The notes: generated from the sequence alone by a model not told the origin. A DNA stretch of 61,242 nt from Saprospiraceae bacterium (GCA_020629515.1 JAHDDE010000008.1:39769-101010), one strand, 5' to 3'. Counted from the first letter of the stretch, positions 1 through 9,316 are shown. Numbers and translations: made by a program.

Positions 1-2142
1 ACTTCCCGGCTCTGCATCCTTACCCGGATCAGCAAAGGTCAATTTACCATTGCTATCTTCTGCCATAAGAATCATTCCTTGAGACATCACCCCTCTAAGC
101 TTTCTTGGAGCCAAATTAGCCAATAAGCTTACTTTTCGTCCAACTATATCTTCAGGATTATAATGATTAGCTATACCCGAAACAACCGTTCGAGTCTCAT
201 CACCAAGACTTAATTCTAATTGTAATAGCTTATCCGCTTTGGGCACTTTTTGTGCAGCTATAATTTCTGCTACACGGATATCCATTTTCATAAAGTCATC
301 AAACTGAATTGTTTCCTTTATGGGTTCCATGTTTCCTTTTATTTTATCAGTTGCCATAGCTGTTTTGGTAGCATTCAGCTTTTCTTTTTGTGCTTTTATT
401 ATGGCATCATCTATTCTAGTAAAGATATGTGTAGAGGTCCCTACTTTATGACCAGGTTTAATAAGATCTTCTCCTTCTGATAACTCCACTAACATCTTAA
501 TCAATTCTCCCTCTCCCTTGATCTCAGGCAGATTGAGCAGCTTCCTCATTCTGGCTGAGGTATAAGGCATGAAGGGATAACATGCCACACTAAGTGCTGT
601 GATATATTGATTGGCCAGATTCATAACAACTTTTACCTGTTCATGATAAGCCTCAAGTTTAATCATCTTCCAAGGTTCATTGAATTGTAATAGCTGATTA
701 CCTTGGGAGCTAATCTCCATCAACTTCTTAAGGCCTGCCCTAAATTCAAAATTTCGAAGATGATCATTTAGATCTTGTAGATCATCATGGAGCTGTATGA
801 TCTCACCATCGTGATAGCCATCATAATCTTGGGTAGATGGACTGACAAAATCTACATTGACATCATACTCAGGTATTATACCATCGTAGTACTTATTGGT
901 TAGTACAATTACTCTATTTACAAAATTGGCAAGATTGTTCACCAATTCGTTATTGACGCTATCTTGGAATCCTGTCCATGTAAACTCGCTATCCTTTTGC
1001 TCAGGCATATTTTTAATCATATGATAGCGTAGCTCATCTTGCTTACCCGGGAGATCTTTTACATAGTCATTGACCCAAACTGCCCAGTTTCTTGATGTAG
1101 ATAGTTTATCTCCTTCGAGATTAACAAATTGATTAGCTGGCACATTCTGTGGCATGATATATCCTCCATGAGCATTTAGAATAGCGGGGAAGATGAGACA
1201 ATGGAATACGATATTGTCCTTACCAATGAAGTGTACTAAAGAGGTATCCTGATCTTTCCAGTAGGGCTCCCAATCTTTACCGTTATCTTTTGCCCATTGC
1301 TTAGTAGCTGAGATATAGCCAATAGGAGCATCCATCCAGACATACAATTTTTTCCCTTCAGCTCCATCAATTTCTTGAGGCACATCTACTCCCCAATCCA
1401 AATCTCTTGTCATAGCTCTAGGATGTAGTCCACTCTCTAACCATGATCGACATTGTCCCAAAACATGATTTTTCCAATAGTTAGGATCATGCAATTGTTC
1501 TCCATCTTTCACTCCTGTTGTTATCCACTCCTTCAACCAAGATTCGTACTTGTCTAAAGGCAAATACCAATGCTTAGTTTTCTTTAATATTGGTTCAGAT
1601 CCAGATATAGTAGACTTAGGATCTATGAGTTCTGTAGGACTCAGAGAGCTGCCACAGTTCTCGCATTGATCTCCATATGCTTTATCATGGCTACATTTTG
1701 GGCATGTACCCATGATATACCTATCTGCAAGAAACTGTTGTGCCTCTGTATCGTAATATTGCTCGCTTTCTTTTTCTTGAAATTCTCCCTTATCATAAAG
1801 TGTCCTAAAAAATTCTTGAGATGTTTCATGGTGAATTTCTTCTGATGTACGATGATATATGTCAAAATCAATCGCCATCTCCTTAAAAGCCACTTTGAAC
1901 AACTCATGATACTGATCAATGATTTCTTGAGGTTGTCTATTCTCTTTTAGTGCCTTTATAGTGATGGCTGCACCATGTTCATCAGAACCACATACATAGA
2001 CCACATCTTTGCCCATAAGTCTTAAGAATCTGACGTAAGCATCTCCAGATAAATAAGCCCCTGCCAAGTGACCAATGTGAAGCGGTCCATTAGCATATGG
2101 CAATGCCGAGGTAACCAGATATCTTTTAGGGTTTAAATTCAT
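1..2142 (-). CDS. metG: Methionyl-tRNA synthetase, 3' end cut by window edge
   Basis: Charges tRNA(Met) with methionine in the cytoplasm. Reading down from the ATG at 2142, the protein starts MNLNPKRYLVTSALPYANG and has the class I HIGH motif at residues 22-25, two Cys-x2-Cys zinc-knuckle pairs encoded around bases 1651-1720, and the KMSKS-type loop as KLSTS at residues 346-350. The last visible residues, near base 1, belong to the C-terminal Trbp111-like tRNA-binding domain (VGRKVSLLANLAPRKLRG), so 714 codons are present and only a short tail is missing. The start lies 4 bases after the thrS stop, so the two synthetase genes form an operon. No stop codon lies in this frame within the window. 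Confidence 0.97.
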   Translation of the reverse strand, partial: MNLNPKRYLVTSALPYANGPLHIGHLAGAYLSGDAYVRFLRLMGKDVVYVCGSDEHGAAITIKALKENRQPQEIIDQYHELFKVAFKEMAIDFDIYHRTSEEIHHETSQEFFRTLYDKGEFQEKESEQYYDTEAQQFLADRYIMGTCPKCSHDKAYGDQCENCGSSLSPTELIDPKSTISGSEPILKKTKHWYLPLDKYESWLKEWITTGVKDGEQLHDPNYWKNHVLGQCRSWLESGLHPRAMTRDLDWGVDVPQEIDGAEGKKLYVWMDAPIGYISATKQWAKDNGKDWEPYWKDQDTSLVHFIGKDNIVFHCLIFPAILNAHGGYIMPQNVPANQFVNLEGDKLSTSRNWAVWVNDYVKDLPGKQDELRYHMIKNMPEQKDSEFTWTGFQDSVNNELVNNLANFVNRVIVLTNKYYDGIIPEYDVNVDFVSPSTQDYDGYHDGEIIQLHDDLQDLNDHLRNFEFRAGLKKLMEISSQGNQLLQFNEPWKMIKLEAYHEQVKVVMNLANQYITALSVACYPFMPYTSARMRKLLNLPEIKGEGELIKMLVELSEGEDLIKPGHKVGTSTHIFTRIDDAIIKAQKEKLNATKTAMATDKIKGNMEPIKETIQFDDFMKMDIRVAEIIAAQKVPKADKLLQLELSLGDETRTVVSGIANHYNPEDIVGRKVSLLANLAPRKLRGVMSQGMILMAEDSNGKLTFADPGKDAEPGS

Positions 2143-2146
2143 GGGA

Positions 2147-4066
2147 CTATAATTGACCTTTGAAATAAGTAGCAAACTCCTCTATACTCATAGATCCTTG
2201 ATCGCCTTCTCCTTGCTTTCGTACTGATACTTGACCTGATTCTGCCTCTTTATCTCCGATTATCAACATGAATGGAATCTTTTTTAATTCGGTGTCTCTT
2301 ATCTTACGTCCTATTGATTCTGTTCGATCATCTACTACCCCTCTGATATCATGTTCGGCGAGTTGAGCCTGAATATCCTTACATAAATCATTGAATCGAT
2401 CAGATATTGGCAGTATTGCATATTGATCTGGCGTCAACCACAATGGGAAACGACCAGCACAATGCTCTGTTAAAACTCCAATAAATCGTTCCATTGACCC
2501 AAATGGAGCTCTATGTATCATGACTGGTCTGTGTGGTGCATTGTCGCTACCAGTATATTCTAACTCAAATCTTTCTGGTAGCTGATAATCTACCTGTATG
2601 GTACCTAACTGCCATGATCTACCCAATGCATCCTTAACCATGAAGTCTAACTTAGGACCGTAGAAGGCTGCTTCTCCCAACTCAGTTACGGTTTCCAGAT
2701 CAACTTCTTGAGTTGCTTCTATTATGGCTTTCTCTGCTTTATCCCAACTTTCATCTGAGCCAAGATATTTTTCTTTATTGTCAGGATCTCGTAGTGAGAT
2801 TTGTGCTGTATAATTATCAAAGCCTAATTTCTCCAATACATGCTGAGTAAGCTCCAATACATTGAGAAACTCTTGTTTTACTTGATCATCAGTACAGAAT
2901 ATATGGGCATCATCCTGGGTGAAACCTCTCACTCTCGTTAATCCATGGAGCTCTCCACTCTGCTCATATCTATACACTGTTCCGAACTCTGCTATCCGTA
3001 TTGGCAATTCCTTGTAGGAGTGTGGTCGATGAGCAAATATCTCACAGTGATGAGGACAGTTCATCGGTTTGAGCAAGAACTCTTCGCCATCCTTGGGGGT
3101 ATGAATCGGCTGAAAACTATCTGCTCCATATTTAGCATAATGTCCTGAAGTCTCATATAGCTCTTTCTTGCCGAGATGAGGTGTAATCACGGGTTGATAC
3201 CCTCTTTTGATCTGTTCTTTCTTGAGGAAGTCTTCTAATCGGGTTCTTAGAGCCGTTCCTTTAGGTAACCAAATAGGAAGGCCGGCACCAACTTTCTCTG
3301 AGAACATAAACAGTTCTAACTCTGCACCTAATTTTCTATGATCTCGCTTTTTGGCTTCTTCGAGGAGTTCTAAGTATTCTGTAAGTTCCTTTTTCTTTGG
3401 AAATGTAATGGCGTAGACACGAGTCATTTGTTTGCGTGTCTCATCACCCCGCCAGTAAGCTCCTGCTAAACTCATCACTTTGATAGCTTTGATAGCTCCC
3501 GTATGTGGTATGTGAGGACCACGACATAGATCCGTGAAGTTACCCTGATTGTAAAAAGTTATTGACCCGTCCTCAAGACCATCAATCAGTTCCAGCTTGT
3601 ATTCATCCTTTTTCTCATTAAAATAAGCTATCGCGTCACTTTTAGATACCTCTGTTCTAACAAATGGATTCTTTTGACTTGCCAATTCTTTCATTTTGGC
3701 CTCGATCTTTTCAAAATCCGCATTGGTTAATATCGTATCCCCTGTATCAATGTCATAGTAAAATCCATTGTCGATAGACGGACCAATACCAAACTTTGTT
3801 CCTGGAAATAAGGCCTCAATAGCTTCGGCCAATAGGTGCGCAGAAGAGTGCCAAAATGTAGCTTTACCCTCTTTATCTCTCCAAGTATGAAACTGTACTG
3901 TTGCGTCCTCTGTTATGGGTCGAGAAGCGTCCCATACTTCCCCATTAACTGATGCTGAAAGGACATTTCTCGCTAATCCTTCACTGATTGATTGGGCCAC
4001 TTCCATTGAAGTTATCCCTTTTTCGTACTCTCTTATCGCCCCATCTGGGAAGCTAATTTTGATCAT
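2147..4066 (-). CDS. thrS: Threonyl-tRNA synthetase
   Basis: Class II synthetase that charges tRNA(Thr) and edits mischarged Ser-tRNA(Thr). At 639 residues it is full length: an N-terminal TGS domain (about 1-60), the HxxxH editing domain ([18 protein letters not shown] at about 72-89), a catalytic core with [10 protein letters not shown] (zinc cysteine), motif 2 ([16 protein letters not shown]) and motif 3 ([15 protein letters not shown]), and the C-terminal anticodon-binding domain. The ATG at 4066 gives [14 protein letters not shown], the normal TGS start. It is the first gene of a thrS-metG operon and is divergent from the Pycsar-effector-like gene. A CAAAGATA (TATCTTTG on the coding strand) lies about 42 bases upstream as a possible -7 box. 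Confidence 0.98.
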   Translation of the reverse strand: MIKISFPDGAIREYEKGITSMEVAQSISEGLARNVLSASVNGEVWDASRPITEDATVQFHTWRDKEGKATFWHSSAHLLAEAIEALFPGTKFGIGPSIDNGFYYDIDTGDTILTNADFEKIEAKMKELASQKNPFVRTEVSKSDAIAYFNEKKDEYKLELIDGLEDGSITFYNQGNFTDLCRGPHIPHTGAIKAIKVMSLAGAYWRGDETRKQMTRVYAITFPKKKELTEYLELLEEAKKRDHRKLGAELELFMFSEKVGAGLPIWLPKGTALRTRLEDFLKKEQIKRGYQPVITPHLGKKELYETSGHYAKYGADSFQPIHTPKDGEEFLLKPMNCPHHCEIFAHRPHSYKELPIRIAEFGTVYRYEQSGELHGLTRVRGFTQDDAHIFCTDDQVKQEFLNVLELTQHVLEKLGFDNYTAQISLRDPDNKEKYLGSDESWDKAEKAIIEATQEVDLETVTELGEAAFYGPKLDFMVKDALGRSWQLGTIQVDYQLPERFELEYTGSDNAPHRPVMIHRAPFGSMERFIGVLTEHCAGRFPLWLTPDQYAILPISDRFNDLCKDIQAQLAEHDIRGVVDDRTESIGRKIRDTELKKIPFMLIIGDKEAESGQVSVRKQGEGDQGSMSIEEFATYFKGQL

Positions 4067-4107
4067 AGTGCGCTATCTTTATTTAGCGTATTTAAGGTAT
4101 AAGCGAG

Positions 4108-4115
4108 CAAAGATA
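4108..4115 (-). promoter_or_regulatory. Candidate -7 box for thrS-metG
   Basis: On the minus strand this reads TATCTTTG, an exact match to the Bacteroidota -7 consensus TAnnTTTG, 41 bases upstream of the thrS start. I see no convincing -33 TTG at the usual spacing, so the call rests on one box plus position. Confidence 0.4.
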
Positions 4116-4160
4116 ATGGCTATATTCTTCTTACTATGCATAATGAGATATTTTATCGGA

Positions 4161-4194
4161 TTTTGTCATTCCAACTGTAAACCTGTTAAGTTTG
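4161..4194 (+). promoter_or_regulatory. Candidate Bacteroidota promoter for the Pycsar-effector-like gene
   Basis: TTTTG at 4161-4165 (-33) is followed after 21 bases by TAAGTTTG at 4187-4194 (-7, consensus TAnnTTTG). Transcription would begin close to 4200, only a few bases before the ATG at 4204. The message would therefore be nearly leaderless, and the TTG at 4192, inside the -7 box, can be ruled out as the start. Confidence 0.5.
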
Positions 4195-4203
4195 TACTTT
4201 AAT

Positions 4204-4764
4204 ATGGAATCACCTAAGTCAGACATAAAATCAACTATGAAGCTGGACGCTAAAACCCTCGGACATCTCAGGACTACCAGTAGAAATAATGTCGACCGCA
4301 TCAATATAGCTGATCAAAAAGCAAGTGTATTAATGTCTCTAAATGCCATTATGATCACCATTTTGATTCCTTCATTAATCGCAAATCTGGATACTATAAT
4401 AGACAACTATTATTACATTCCCTTGACGATTCTTGGCATCACATGTGCTGGGACACTATACCTTACCGCAAGTGCTCTAAAGCCTACTGCCATAGGCAAT
4501 GATCGGTCTATATACAATAGAAGCAACAATCCAAGTCCTTTTTTCTTCGGTAACTTTTACAGAATGACTCCTTCAGAATTTAAGGCATACTACCAAGAAT
4601 CATTGGCTAATGATGATCATCTTGCGGAGTACGCCTTTCAAGATATCTTTCATATTGGCAAAATAGTAGCTCGCAAATACGACATCATTAGAAGAGCTTA
4701 TATGCTTTTTCTTAATGGTTTATTCGTCGTTTTAGTGGCTTGTATAATAATAGTACTGATATAA
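4204..4764 (+). CDS. Pycsar effector-like membrane protein (PycTM/DUF5706 family), stand-alone
   Basis: 186 residues. The core LRTTSRNNVDRINIADQKAS followed by a hydrophobic helix is the signature of DUF5706, now known as the Pycsar effector family (PycTM). Two membrane helices lie at about residues 40-90 and a third at the C terminus, with the family motif FFFGNFYRMTPSEFKAYY between them. In known Pycsar systems the effector sits beside a pyrimidine cyclase and damages the inner membrane when it senses cCMP or cUMP. Here there is no cyclase, no HD domain and no other defence gene nearby; the neighbours are thrS and uvrB. The gene may act alone, with a distant cyclase, or in a housekeeping role. 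Start chosen at the ATG 4204 because the upstream TTG overlaps the promoter. Family assignment is firm; function is inference. Confidence 0.8.
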   Translation: MESPKSDIKSTMKLDAKTLGHLRTTSRNNVDRINIADQKASVLMSLNAIMITILIPSLIANLDTIIDNYYYIPLTILGITCAGTLYLTASALKPTAIGNDRSIYNRSNNPSPFFFGNFYRMTPSEFKAYYQESLANDDHLAEYAFQDIFHIGKIVARKYDIIRRAYMLFLNGLFVVLVACIIIVLI

Positions 4765-4899
4765 GTCTAGGCCATTATCACGATTATTGTCAACAATTAA
4801 CACAACTATAGAATTAATGTATAATAGCCTGACCATGGCCTTCAAGACTTTTGTATTAAATTTTATAGAGATTTATGGTGATTAATAGGATATTAAAAA

Positions 4900-6924
4900 A
4901 TGGCATTTAAACTCACCTCTAACTATACGCCCACAGGCGATCAACCTCAAGCTATAGAATACCTCACTGCAGGAGTAGAAAATGGTGAAGAAGCTCAAGT
5001 GCTGCTTGGTGTAACTGGATCTGGTAAAACATTTACTATGGCCAATGTCATATCTAAGCTCAATCGTCCTACATTAGTACTCACACATAATAAAACACTT
5101 ACCGCTCAGCTATACAGTGAGCTTTGTGAATTTTTTCCTGATAACGCTGTAGAGTATTTTGTGTCATACTACGACTATTATCAACCAGAAGCATATATCT
5201 CCACCAGTGACACCTATATCGAGAAAGATCTGAGCATCAATGAAGAAGTAGATAAGCTAAGGCTCCGTGCTACCTCAAGTCTGATGTCTGGACGAAGGGA
5301 CGTCATCATAGTGGCCTCTGTATCTTGTATCTATGGTATGGGTAATCCTGAAGATCTTGCCGGAGGAATCATAAGACTTCAAAAAGGTCAAACAATAGCG
5401 AGAAATAGGCTGCTGTATCAATTAGTTGAAGCGCTGTATAGTCGATCTGCAGCAGAATTTAAAAGAGGAACTTTCAGAGTACGTGGCGACACAGTTGATA
5501 TCAATTTGCCATATGCCGATTATGGCTATCGTATAGTGTTTTTTGGGGATGAAATCGAGGAGATAGAACAAATAGAACTTACCTCTGGCAAACGCATAAT
5601 GGCTATGAAAGATGCCGCAATATTCCCTGCGAACTTATATATAGCCCCTAAGGATAAACTCAAAATGATACTACGCCAGATTGAAGGTGAGTTGGATCAG
5701 CATGAAAAGTTCTTTATCCAAGAAGGGCGTTATATTGAAGCCAAAAGAATAAAAGAACGTGTCACTTTTGATGTAGAGATGATGCGTGAACTGGGCTATT
5801 GCAATGGAGTTGAAAATTACTCCAGATTCTTTGATGGCAGAAAGCCTGGCACAAGGCCATTTTGTCTATTGGACTATTTTCCTAAAGACTACTTGATGAT
5901 CATCGATGAGAGTCATGCCACAGTGCCTCAAGTTAGAGGAATGTGGGGCGGCGATAGGGCACGTAAATTAAATCTGGTCAACTTTGGTTTTAGACTTCCT
6001 TCGGCGATCGATAACCGTCCACTAAACTTCGAAGAATTTGAAGGACTGACCAACCAAGTCATATATGTCAGTGCTACCCCAGGAGAATATGAGCTTGAGA
6101 AGACAGAAGGCCTTGTAGTAGAACAAATAGTAAGACCAACAGGATTATTAGACCCTCCTATTGATGTTAGACCTAGTATTAATCAAATTGATGATCTACT
6201 CGAAGAAATACAACTACGTATAGAGGCCAACGAAAGAGTATTAGTCACTACGTTGACTAAACGCATGTCCGAAGAACTTACTAAATACCTACAAAAACTA
6301 AATATCAAAGTACGCTATATACATAGTGAAGTTGACACCTTAGACAGGGTAGAAATAATTAGAGATCTGCGATTAGGAGGATTTGATGTGTTGGTAGGTG
6401 TCAACTTGCTAAGGGAGGGCTTAGATATGCCTGAAGTTTCTCTTGTAGCTATACTGGATGCGGACAAAGAAGGTTTTTTGCGCAACGCTCGATCACTGAC
6501 CCAAACAGCTGGACGTGCTGCTAGAAATAGTAACGGGCTGGTCATCTTCTATGCTGATAAAATCACAGAAAGTATGCAAATGACCATAGACGAAACTAAT
6601 CGACGACGATCTGTACAGATCGCTTACAATGAAAAACATGGTATCACTCCTACCACCATCACAAAAACAAAAGAAGAAATCATAAATCAAAAGTCAATAC
6701 TTGACATAAGAGGTAAAAAGGCAAAAGCCTATATAGAACCTGATATGACAAGTATTGCTGCCGATCCAGTGATCGACTACATGTCTAAAGATCAACTCAC
6801 CAGGCTCATCGAGGAAACAGAAAGAAAAATGAAAAAAGCTGCTAAAGAATTAGATTTTATATCAGCAGCACAATTCAGAGATGAATTATTCGCTTTAAAA
6901 AAGAAGATTAAAGCAAGTATCTAA
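4900..6924 (+). CDS. uvrB: Excinuclease ABC subunit B
   Basis: Damage-verification helicase of nucleotide excision repair, working with UvrA and UvrC. The 674-residue protein is full length. Visible motifs are Walker A GVTGSGKT (37-44), the damage-probing beta-hairpin segment YFVSYYDYYQPEAYI, the DESH helicase motif, the C-terminal helicase motifs (GVNLLREGLDMPEVSLV, TQTAGRAARNSNG) and a final UVR domain (AAKELDFISAAQFRDEL) that contacts UvrC. It lies 135 bases downstream of the PycTM-like gene on the same strand and is followed by a bidirectional hairpin terminator. Standard start at ATG 4900. Confidence 0.98.
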   Translation: MAFKLTSNYTPTGDQPQAIEYLTAGVENGEEAQVLLGVTGSGKTFTMANVISKLNRPTLVLTHNKTLTAQLYSELCEFFPDNAVEYFVSYYDYYQPEAYISTSDTYIEKDLSINEEVDKLRLRATSSLMSGRRDVIIVASVSCIYGMGNPEDLAGGIIRLQKGQTIARNRLLYQLVEALYSRSAAEFKRGTFRVRGDTVDINLPYADYGYRIVFFGDEIEEIEQIELTSGKRIMAMKDAAIFPANLYIAPKDKLKMILRQIEGELDQHEKFFIQEGRYIEAKRIKERVTFDVEMMRELGYCNGVENYSRFFDGRKPGTRPFCLLDYFPKDYLMIIDESHATVPQVRGMWGGDRARKLNLVNFGFRLPSAIDNRPLNFEEFEGLTNQVIYVSATPGEYELEKTEGLVVEQIVRPTGLLDPPIDVRPSINQIDDLLEEIQLRIEANERVLVTTLTKRMSEELTKYLQKLNIKVRYIHSEVDTLDRVEIIRDLRLGGFDVLVGVNLLREGLDMPEVSLVAILDADKEGFLRNARSLTQTAGRAARNSNGLVIFYADKITESMQMTIDETNRRRSVQIAYNEKHGITPTTITKTKEEIINQKSILDIRGKKAKAYIEPDMTSIAADPVIDYMSKDQLTRLIEETERKMKKAAKELDFISAAQFRDELFALKKKIKASI

Positions 6925-6930
6925 CAATAA

Positions 6931-6966
6931 AAAAGGCAGTTTGATTTTTCATCTAACTGCCTTTCT
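6931..6966. terminator. Bidirectional terminator between uvrB and the PDZ gene
   Basis: AAAGGCAGTT (6932-6941) pairs with AACTGCCTTT (6955-6964). An A-run precedes and a T-rich stretch follows. It sits between the convergent ends of uvrB and the PDZ protein and could serve both strands. Confidence 0.7.
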
Positions 6967-6984
6967 CTAACGATATTTTGTTAT

Positions 6985-8004
6985 TTATCTGAAATGTCCC
7001 GGTCTTTCGCCCAACGTCATTTTTAGATTTTTCTCTTTCCCATTTCTTACTATCGTAAGTTCCACTTTGTCATTGGGTTCAAAGTGATTGAGCAATCCCA
7101 GAAGGCCTTCCATTGATCGTGTTCTTGCACCATTTATTTTAATTATAACATCCCCTTTCTCCAATTTTGCATTGTCCGCTGGACTATCCTTCATTAAGTC
7201 TAATACAACTGCACCATTATCTGCTGATTCTATCTGAGCACCCATATATGCATCCGATACTTCCACATCGTTTTCATCTACATCTGCAATGAATATCATA
7301 TCTCTCCCACCCATTTTATGCATTTTCATCTTTCCATGTCCTTTATGCATTTTCATCTTTCCGTCTCCCATATGTTGCATCATCTCTTTTGGCATTTCTC
7401 CATCTCCGTTCCATTCCATCACAGTTTCATTCCCCTCATCATCGATCGTAATCATTTTATACGCATTCTCTGTTTTCATCCTTTTACGAATGATTTTTTG
7501 ATCACCATGACCACCCTGCTTTTTGATCATTTTAATTCGCTTTTCACCTTTACTATCAGCTTCTTTGAGATATTGAGCGATATCAATGTCATGTTCTTCT
7601 GATAATATTTTTAATTGCTCTGGCATATCACCCTCACCATCCCATTCTATTTCTATGACCTCTTCTATCTCTATATCACCTTGTTCTCCATCGCCATCAA
7701 GGATAAAGACATTAACACCTTCTTCCTCCAGTTTCTTTTTAACCTCAGCTGGCATATCACCATTATCAGTCCACTCCATAACCTTTTCATCTGCTCCATC
7801 AATGGTGATTACTTTCACTGTTCTTTCTGAATCACCCATCTTATTTACATCGACAGTTACAATTTTCTCTTTCTTCATACCTTTTACGTCCTCCGTGATT
7901 ACTTTGCCATCAGTGGACTTTTTTATGATCACTTTCTTTTCGACATCTTGAGACATCAATAGAGAGTAAATACACATCATGAATAGTACAAATAGGATTC
8001 TCAT
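6985..8004 (-). CDS. Secreted PDZ-domain protein with acidic repeats and a Met/His-rich segment
   Basis: 339 residues with an N-terminal signal peptide (MRILFVLFMMCIYSLLMSQ), so periplasmic or exported. The C-terminal ~90 residues are a PDZ domain (YMGAQIESADNGAVVLDLMK onward), usually a binder of C-terminal peptides. The middle holds three spaced copies of an EW-(D/N)-G-(D/E)-G-(D/E)-MP motif (EWTDNGDMP, EWDGEGDMP, EWNGDGEMP). These are followed by a Met/His/Lys-rich stretch with the nine-residue unit KMKMHK-x3 duplicated, encoded by the 27-base tandem repeat at 7315-7362. No protease domain is present. The Met/His stretch could bind copper or another soft metal (inference). It converges on uvrB. 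Confidence 0.85.
   Translation of the reverse strand: MRILFVLFMMCIYSLLMSQDVEKKVIIKKSTDGKVITEDVKGMKKEKIVTVDVNKMGDSERTVKVITIDGADEKVMEWTDNGDMPAEVKKKLEEEGVNVFILDGDGEQGDIEIEEVIEIEWDGEGDMPEQLKILSEEHDIDIAQYLKEADSKGEKRIKMIKKQGGHGDQKIIRKRMKTENAYKMITIDDEGNETVMEWNGDGEMPKEMMQHMGDGKMKMHKGHGKMKMHKMGGRDMIFIADVDENDVEVSDAYMGAQIESADNGAVVLDLMKDSPADNAKLEKGDVIIKINGARTRSMEGLLGLLNHFEPNDKVELTIVRNGKEKNLKMTLGERPGHFR
7315..7362. repeat. 27-base tandem repeat in the PDZ gene
   Basis: A 21-base identical core (7315-7335 and 7342-7362, beginning TTTATGCATTTTC) is repeated with a period of 27 bases. It encodes, on the minus strand, two copies of KMKMHK plus three residues. Confidence 0.9.
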
Positions 8005-8088
8005 AGTTTAAAAAATTAAGTTAGTTACAATGGTTTTTTAATGAAATCAATACTAAGTACGAAACTTTTCGTCTAAGATAATGAGACC

Positions 8089-8105
8089 TAAGAAAATATT
8101 TCTTA
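8089..8105. promoter_or_regulatory. 17-base dyad TAAGAAA-ATA-TTTCTTA
   Basis: Perfect 7-base inverted arms around a 3-base centre, in the 130-base region between the divergent PDZ and TonB-domain genes. It could be an operator, but such AT-rich dyads also arise by chance. Confidence 0.3.
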
Positions 8106-8134
8106 ATTAAATATTAAAGTTAACTTGCTAATCA

Positions 8135-8569
8135 ATGAAAAAGGAGAGAAAACCGCATCAGTTTATTGTTAAGCCTTACTACCCAGGTGGACCAAAAGCC
8201 ATGCGAAAATTTATCTCCGAAAATTTGAAGTATCCAGAAGAAGCTCTACAAAATGGTATCGAGGGACATGTAATGATCATTATAGATATCAATCATAAAG
8301 GAAAAGTTATTAAAACTAAAATCAAACAGTCTTTAGGATATGGGTGTGATAAAGAAGCAGATAGAATCTGTCGCTTAATGCGGTTTAAATTAGATCAGGT
8401 GGTCCGTAAAGGAAGGACAATATTTCATAAAACCATACGAATAGGTTTTAAAATTCCAAAGCAGAAGAAAAAGGTAAAAAAGGTAGTCACAAAAATCAAA
8501 TATCACATATCAAAAAAAGGAGAGTCGCCAAACAACCCTCCTTCTTATCATTATACTATAAAGTTGTAA
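8135..8569 (+). CDS. Stand-alone TonB C-terminal domain protein
   Basis: 144 residues. YPGGPKAMRKFISENLKYPE, EGHVMIIIDINHKGKVI and GYGCDKEADRICRLM match the TonB C-terminal domain that normally contacts the TonB box of outer-membrane receptors. There is no membrane anchor, signal peptide or proline-rich linker: the protein begins MKKERKPHQFIVKPYYPGG, directly with the domain, and ends in a very basic Lys-rich tail. As read it would be cytoplasmic, which is odd for this fold, because TonB-CTD proteins normally act in the periplasm. It could be a remnant of a larger protein or a member with a different role. Its stop is one base from the FKBP stop on the other strand. The domain is clear; the function is unknown. 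Confidence 0.8.
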   Translation: MKKERKPHQFIVKPYYPGGPKAMRKFISENLKYPEEALQNGIEGHVMIIIDINHKGKVIKTKIKQSLGYGCDKEADRICRLMRFKLDQVVRKGRTIFHKTIRIGFKIPKQKKKVKKVVTKIKYHISKKGESPNNPPSYHYTIKL

Positions 8570-8570
8570 T

Positions 8571-9218
8571 TTAATTGATACTTAATAACTCAACATCAAA
8601 TATTAATGTCGAATAAGGAGGGATTGCGGCACCGGCACCTCTGCTACCATAAGCCAAATCATAAGGTATAAAAAATCGATACTTGGATCCTGTCTTCATC
8701 AACTGGACTCCTTCCGTCCATCCTGCGATCACTCTGTTAAGAGGAAAAGTCGCTGGCTCCCCTCTATCCACCGAGCTATCAAACATTTCACCATTTAATA
8801 ATTTGCCGACATAGTGAACAGTTACTGAACTTGTTGCTGAAGGTTGAGCCCCTTCTCCAGATACTAATACTTCGTACTGCAATCCGCTTTCTGTAGTGGT
8901 AACTTCTGGTCGCTTACCATTATCAGCTAAAAAAGCTGAACCTTCTTGTTTTATTTCTGTAAACATGAGTTCTTTTTGTGATTGAAAATATGCATAATTA
9001 ATACTGTCACTTGACGACTTTGTGATCATAGTAGGTTTCTTATCCATCAAATCTTGAATTCCTTTGATAAGACTTACATAATCCACTGTTGAGACCCCCT
9101 GGCTATTGAGTCGTGCTCCAATACTCATCCCTAAGCTATAACTAATAGTATCTGTCTGCGCTACTAATTGTGTAGATAGTATCAAGCTAAGCACTAAGAA
9201 AAATAATCTGCTATACAT
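8571..9218 (-). CDS. FKBP-type peptidyl-prolyl isomerase, exported
   Basis: 215 residues. A signal peptide (MYSRLFFLVLSLILSTQLVAQ) is followed by the N-terminal helical dimerisation region of the Mip/FkpA class (DTISYSLGMSIGARLNSQG) and a complete C-terminal FKBP domain. Typical residues there include VHYVGKLLNGEMFDSS, VIAGWTEGVQLMKTGSKY, LAYGSRGAGAAIPPYSTL and FDVELL. It should catalyse prolyl isomerisation and assist folding of exported proteins. I chose the ATG at 9218; the open frame begins one codon earlier with a TTG. It is convergent with the TonB-domain gene, with a one-base gap between stops. Confidence 0.92.
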   Translation of the reverse strand: MYSRLFFLVLSLILSTQLVAQTDTISYSLGMSIGARLNSQGVSTVDYVSLIKGIQDLMDKKPTMITKSSSDSINYAYFQSQKELMFTEIKQEGSAFLADNGKRPEVTTTESGLQYEVLVSGEGAQPSATSSVTVHYVGKLLNGEMFDSSVDRGEPATFPLNRVIAGWTEGVQLMKTGSKYRFFIPYDLAYGSRGAGAAIPPYSTLIFDVELLSIN

Positions 9219-9308
9219 CAAATGACTTTTTTTTGCGAAAATAGGCCATTGATAGATGCATTGCAGAAAATATTTTTGGCATTCCTTTACACAGATTTGA
9301 AATTATTA

Positions 9309-9316
9309 TAATTTTG
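9309..9316 (+). promoter_or_regulatory. Candidate -7 box for tRNA-Gln
   Basis: TAATTTTG matches TAnnTTTG exactly and ends 10 bases before the tRNA. The nearest TTTG upstream (9275-9278) is 30 bases away, longer than the usual spacer, so only the -7 is supported. Confidence 0.4.

Noticed and set aside
250-480. Plus-strand 76-codon frame rich in Cys, Phe and Tyr
   Set aside because: Antisense to metG, whose frame is unmistakable; no promoter or family match.
1641-1919. Minus-strand 92-codon frame
   Set aside because: Out-of-frame reading inside metG.
4192-4203. TTG start giving four extra residues to the PycTM-like protein
   Set aside because: The TTG is part of the TAAGTTTG -7 box; transcription should start downstream of it.
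7289-7951. Several plus-strand open frames of 70-121 codons rich in Ser, Pro and Phe
   Set aside because: They lie antisense to the repeat-rich PDZ gene, and their odd composition is the complement of its acidic repeats. The PDZ reading has a signal peptide and a known domain.
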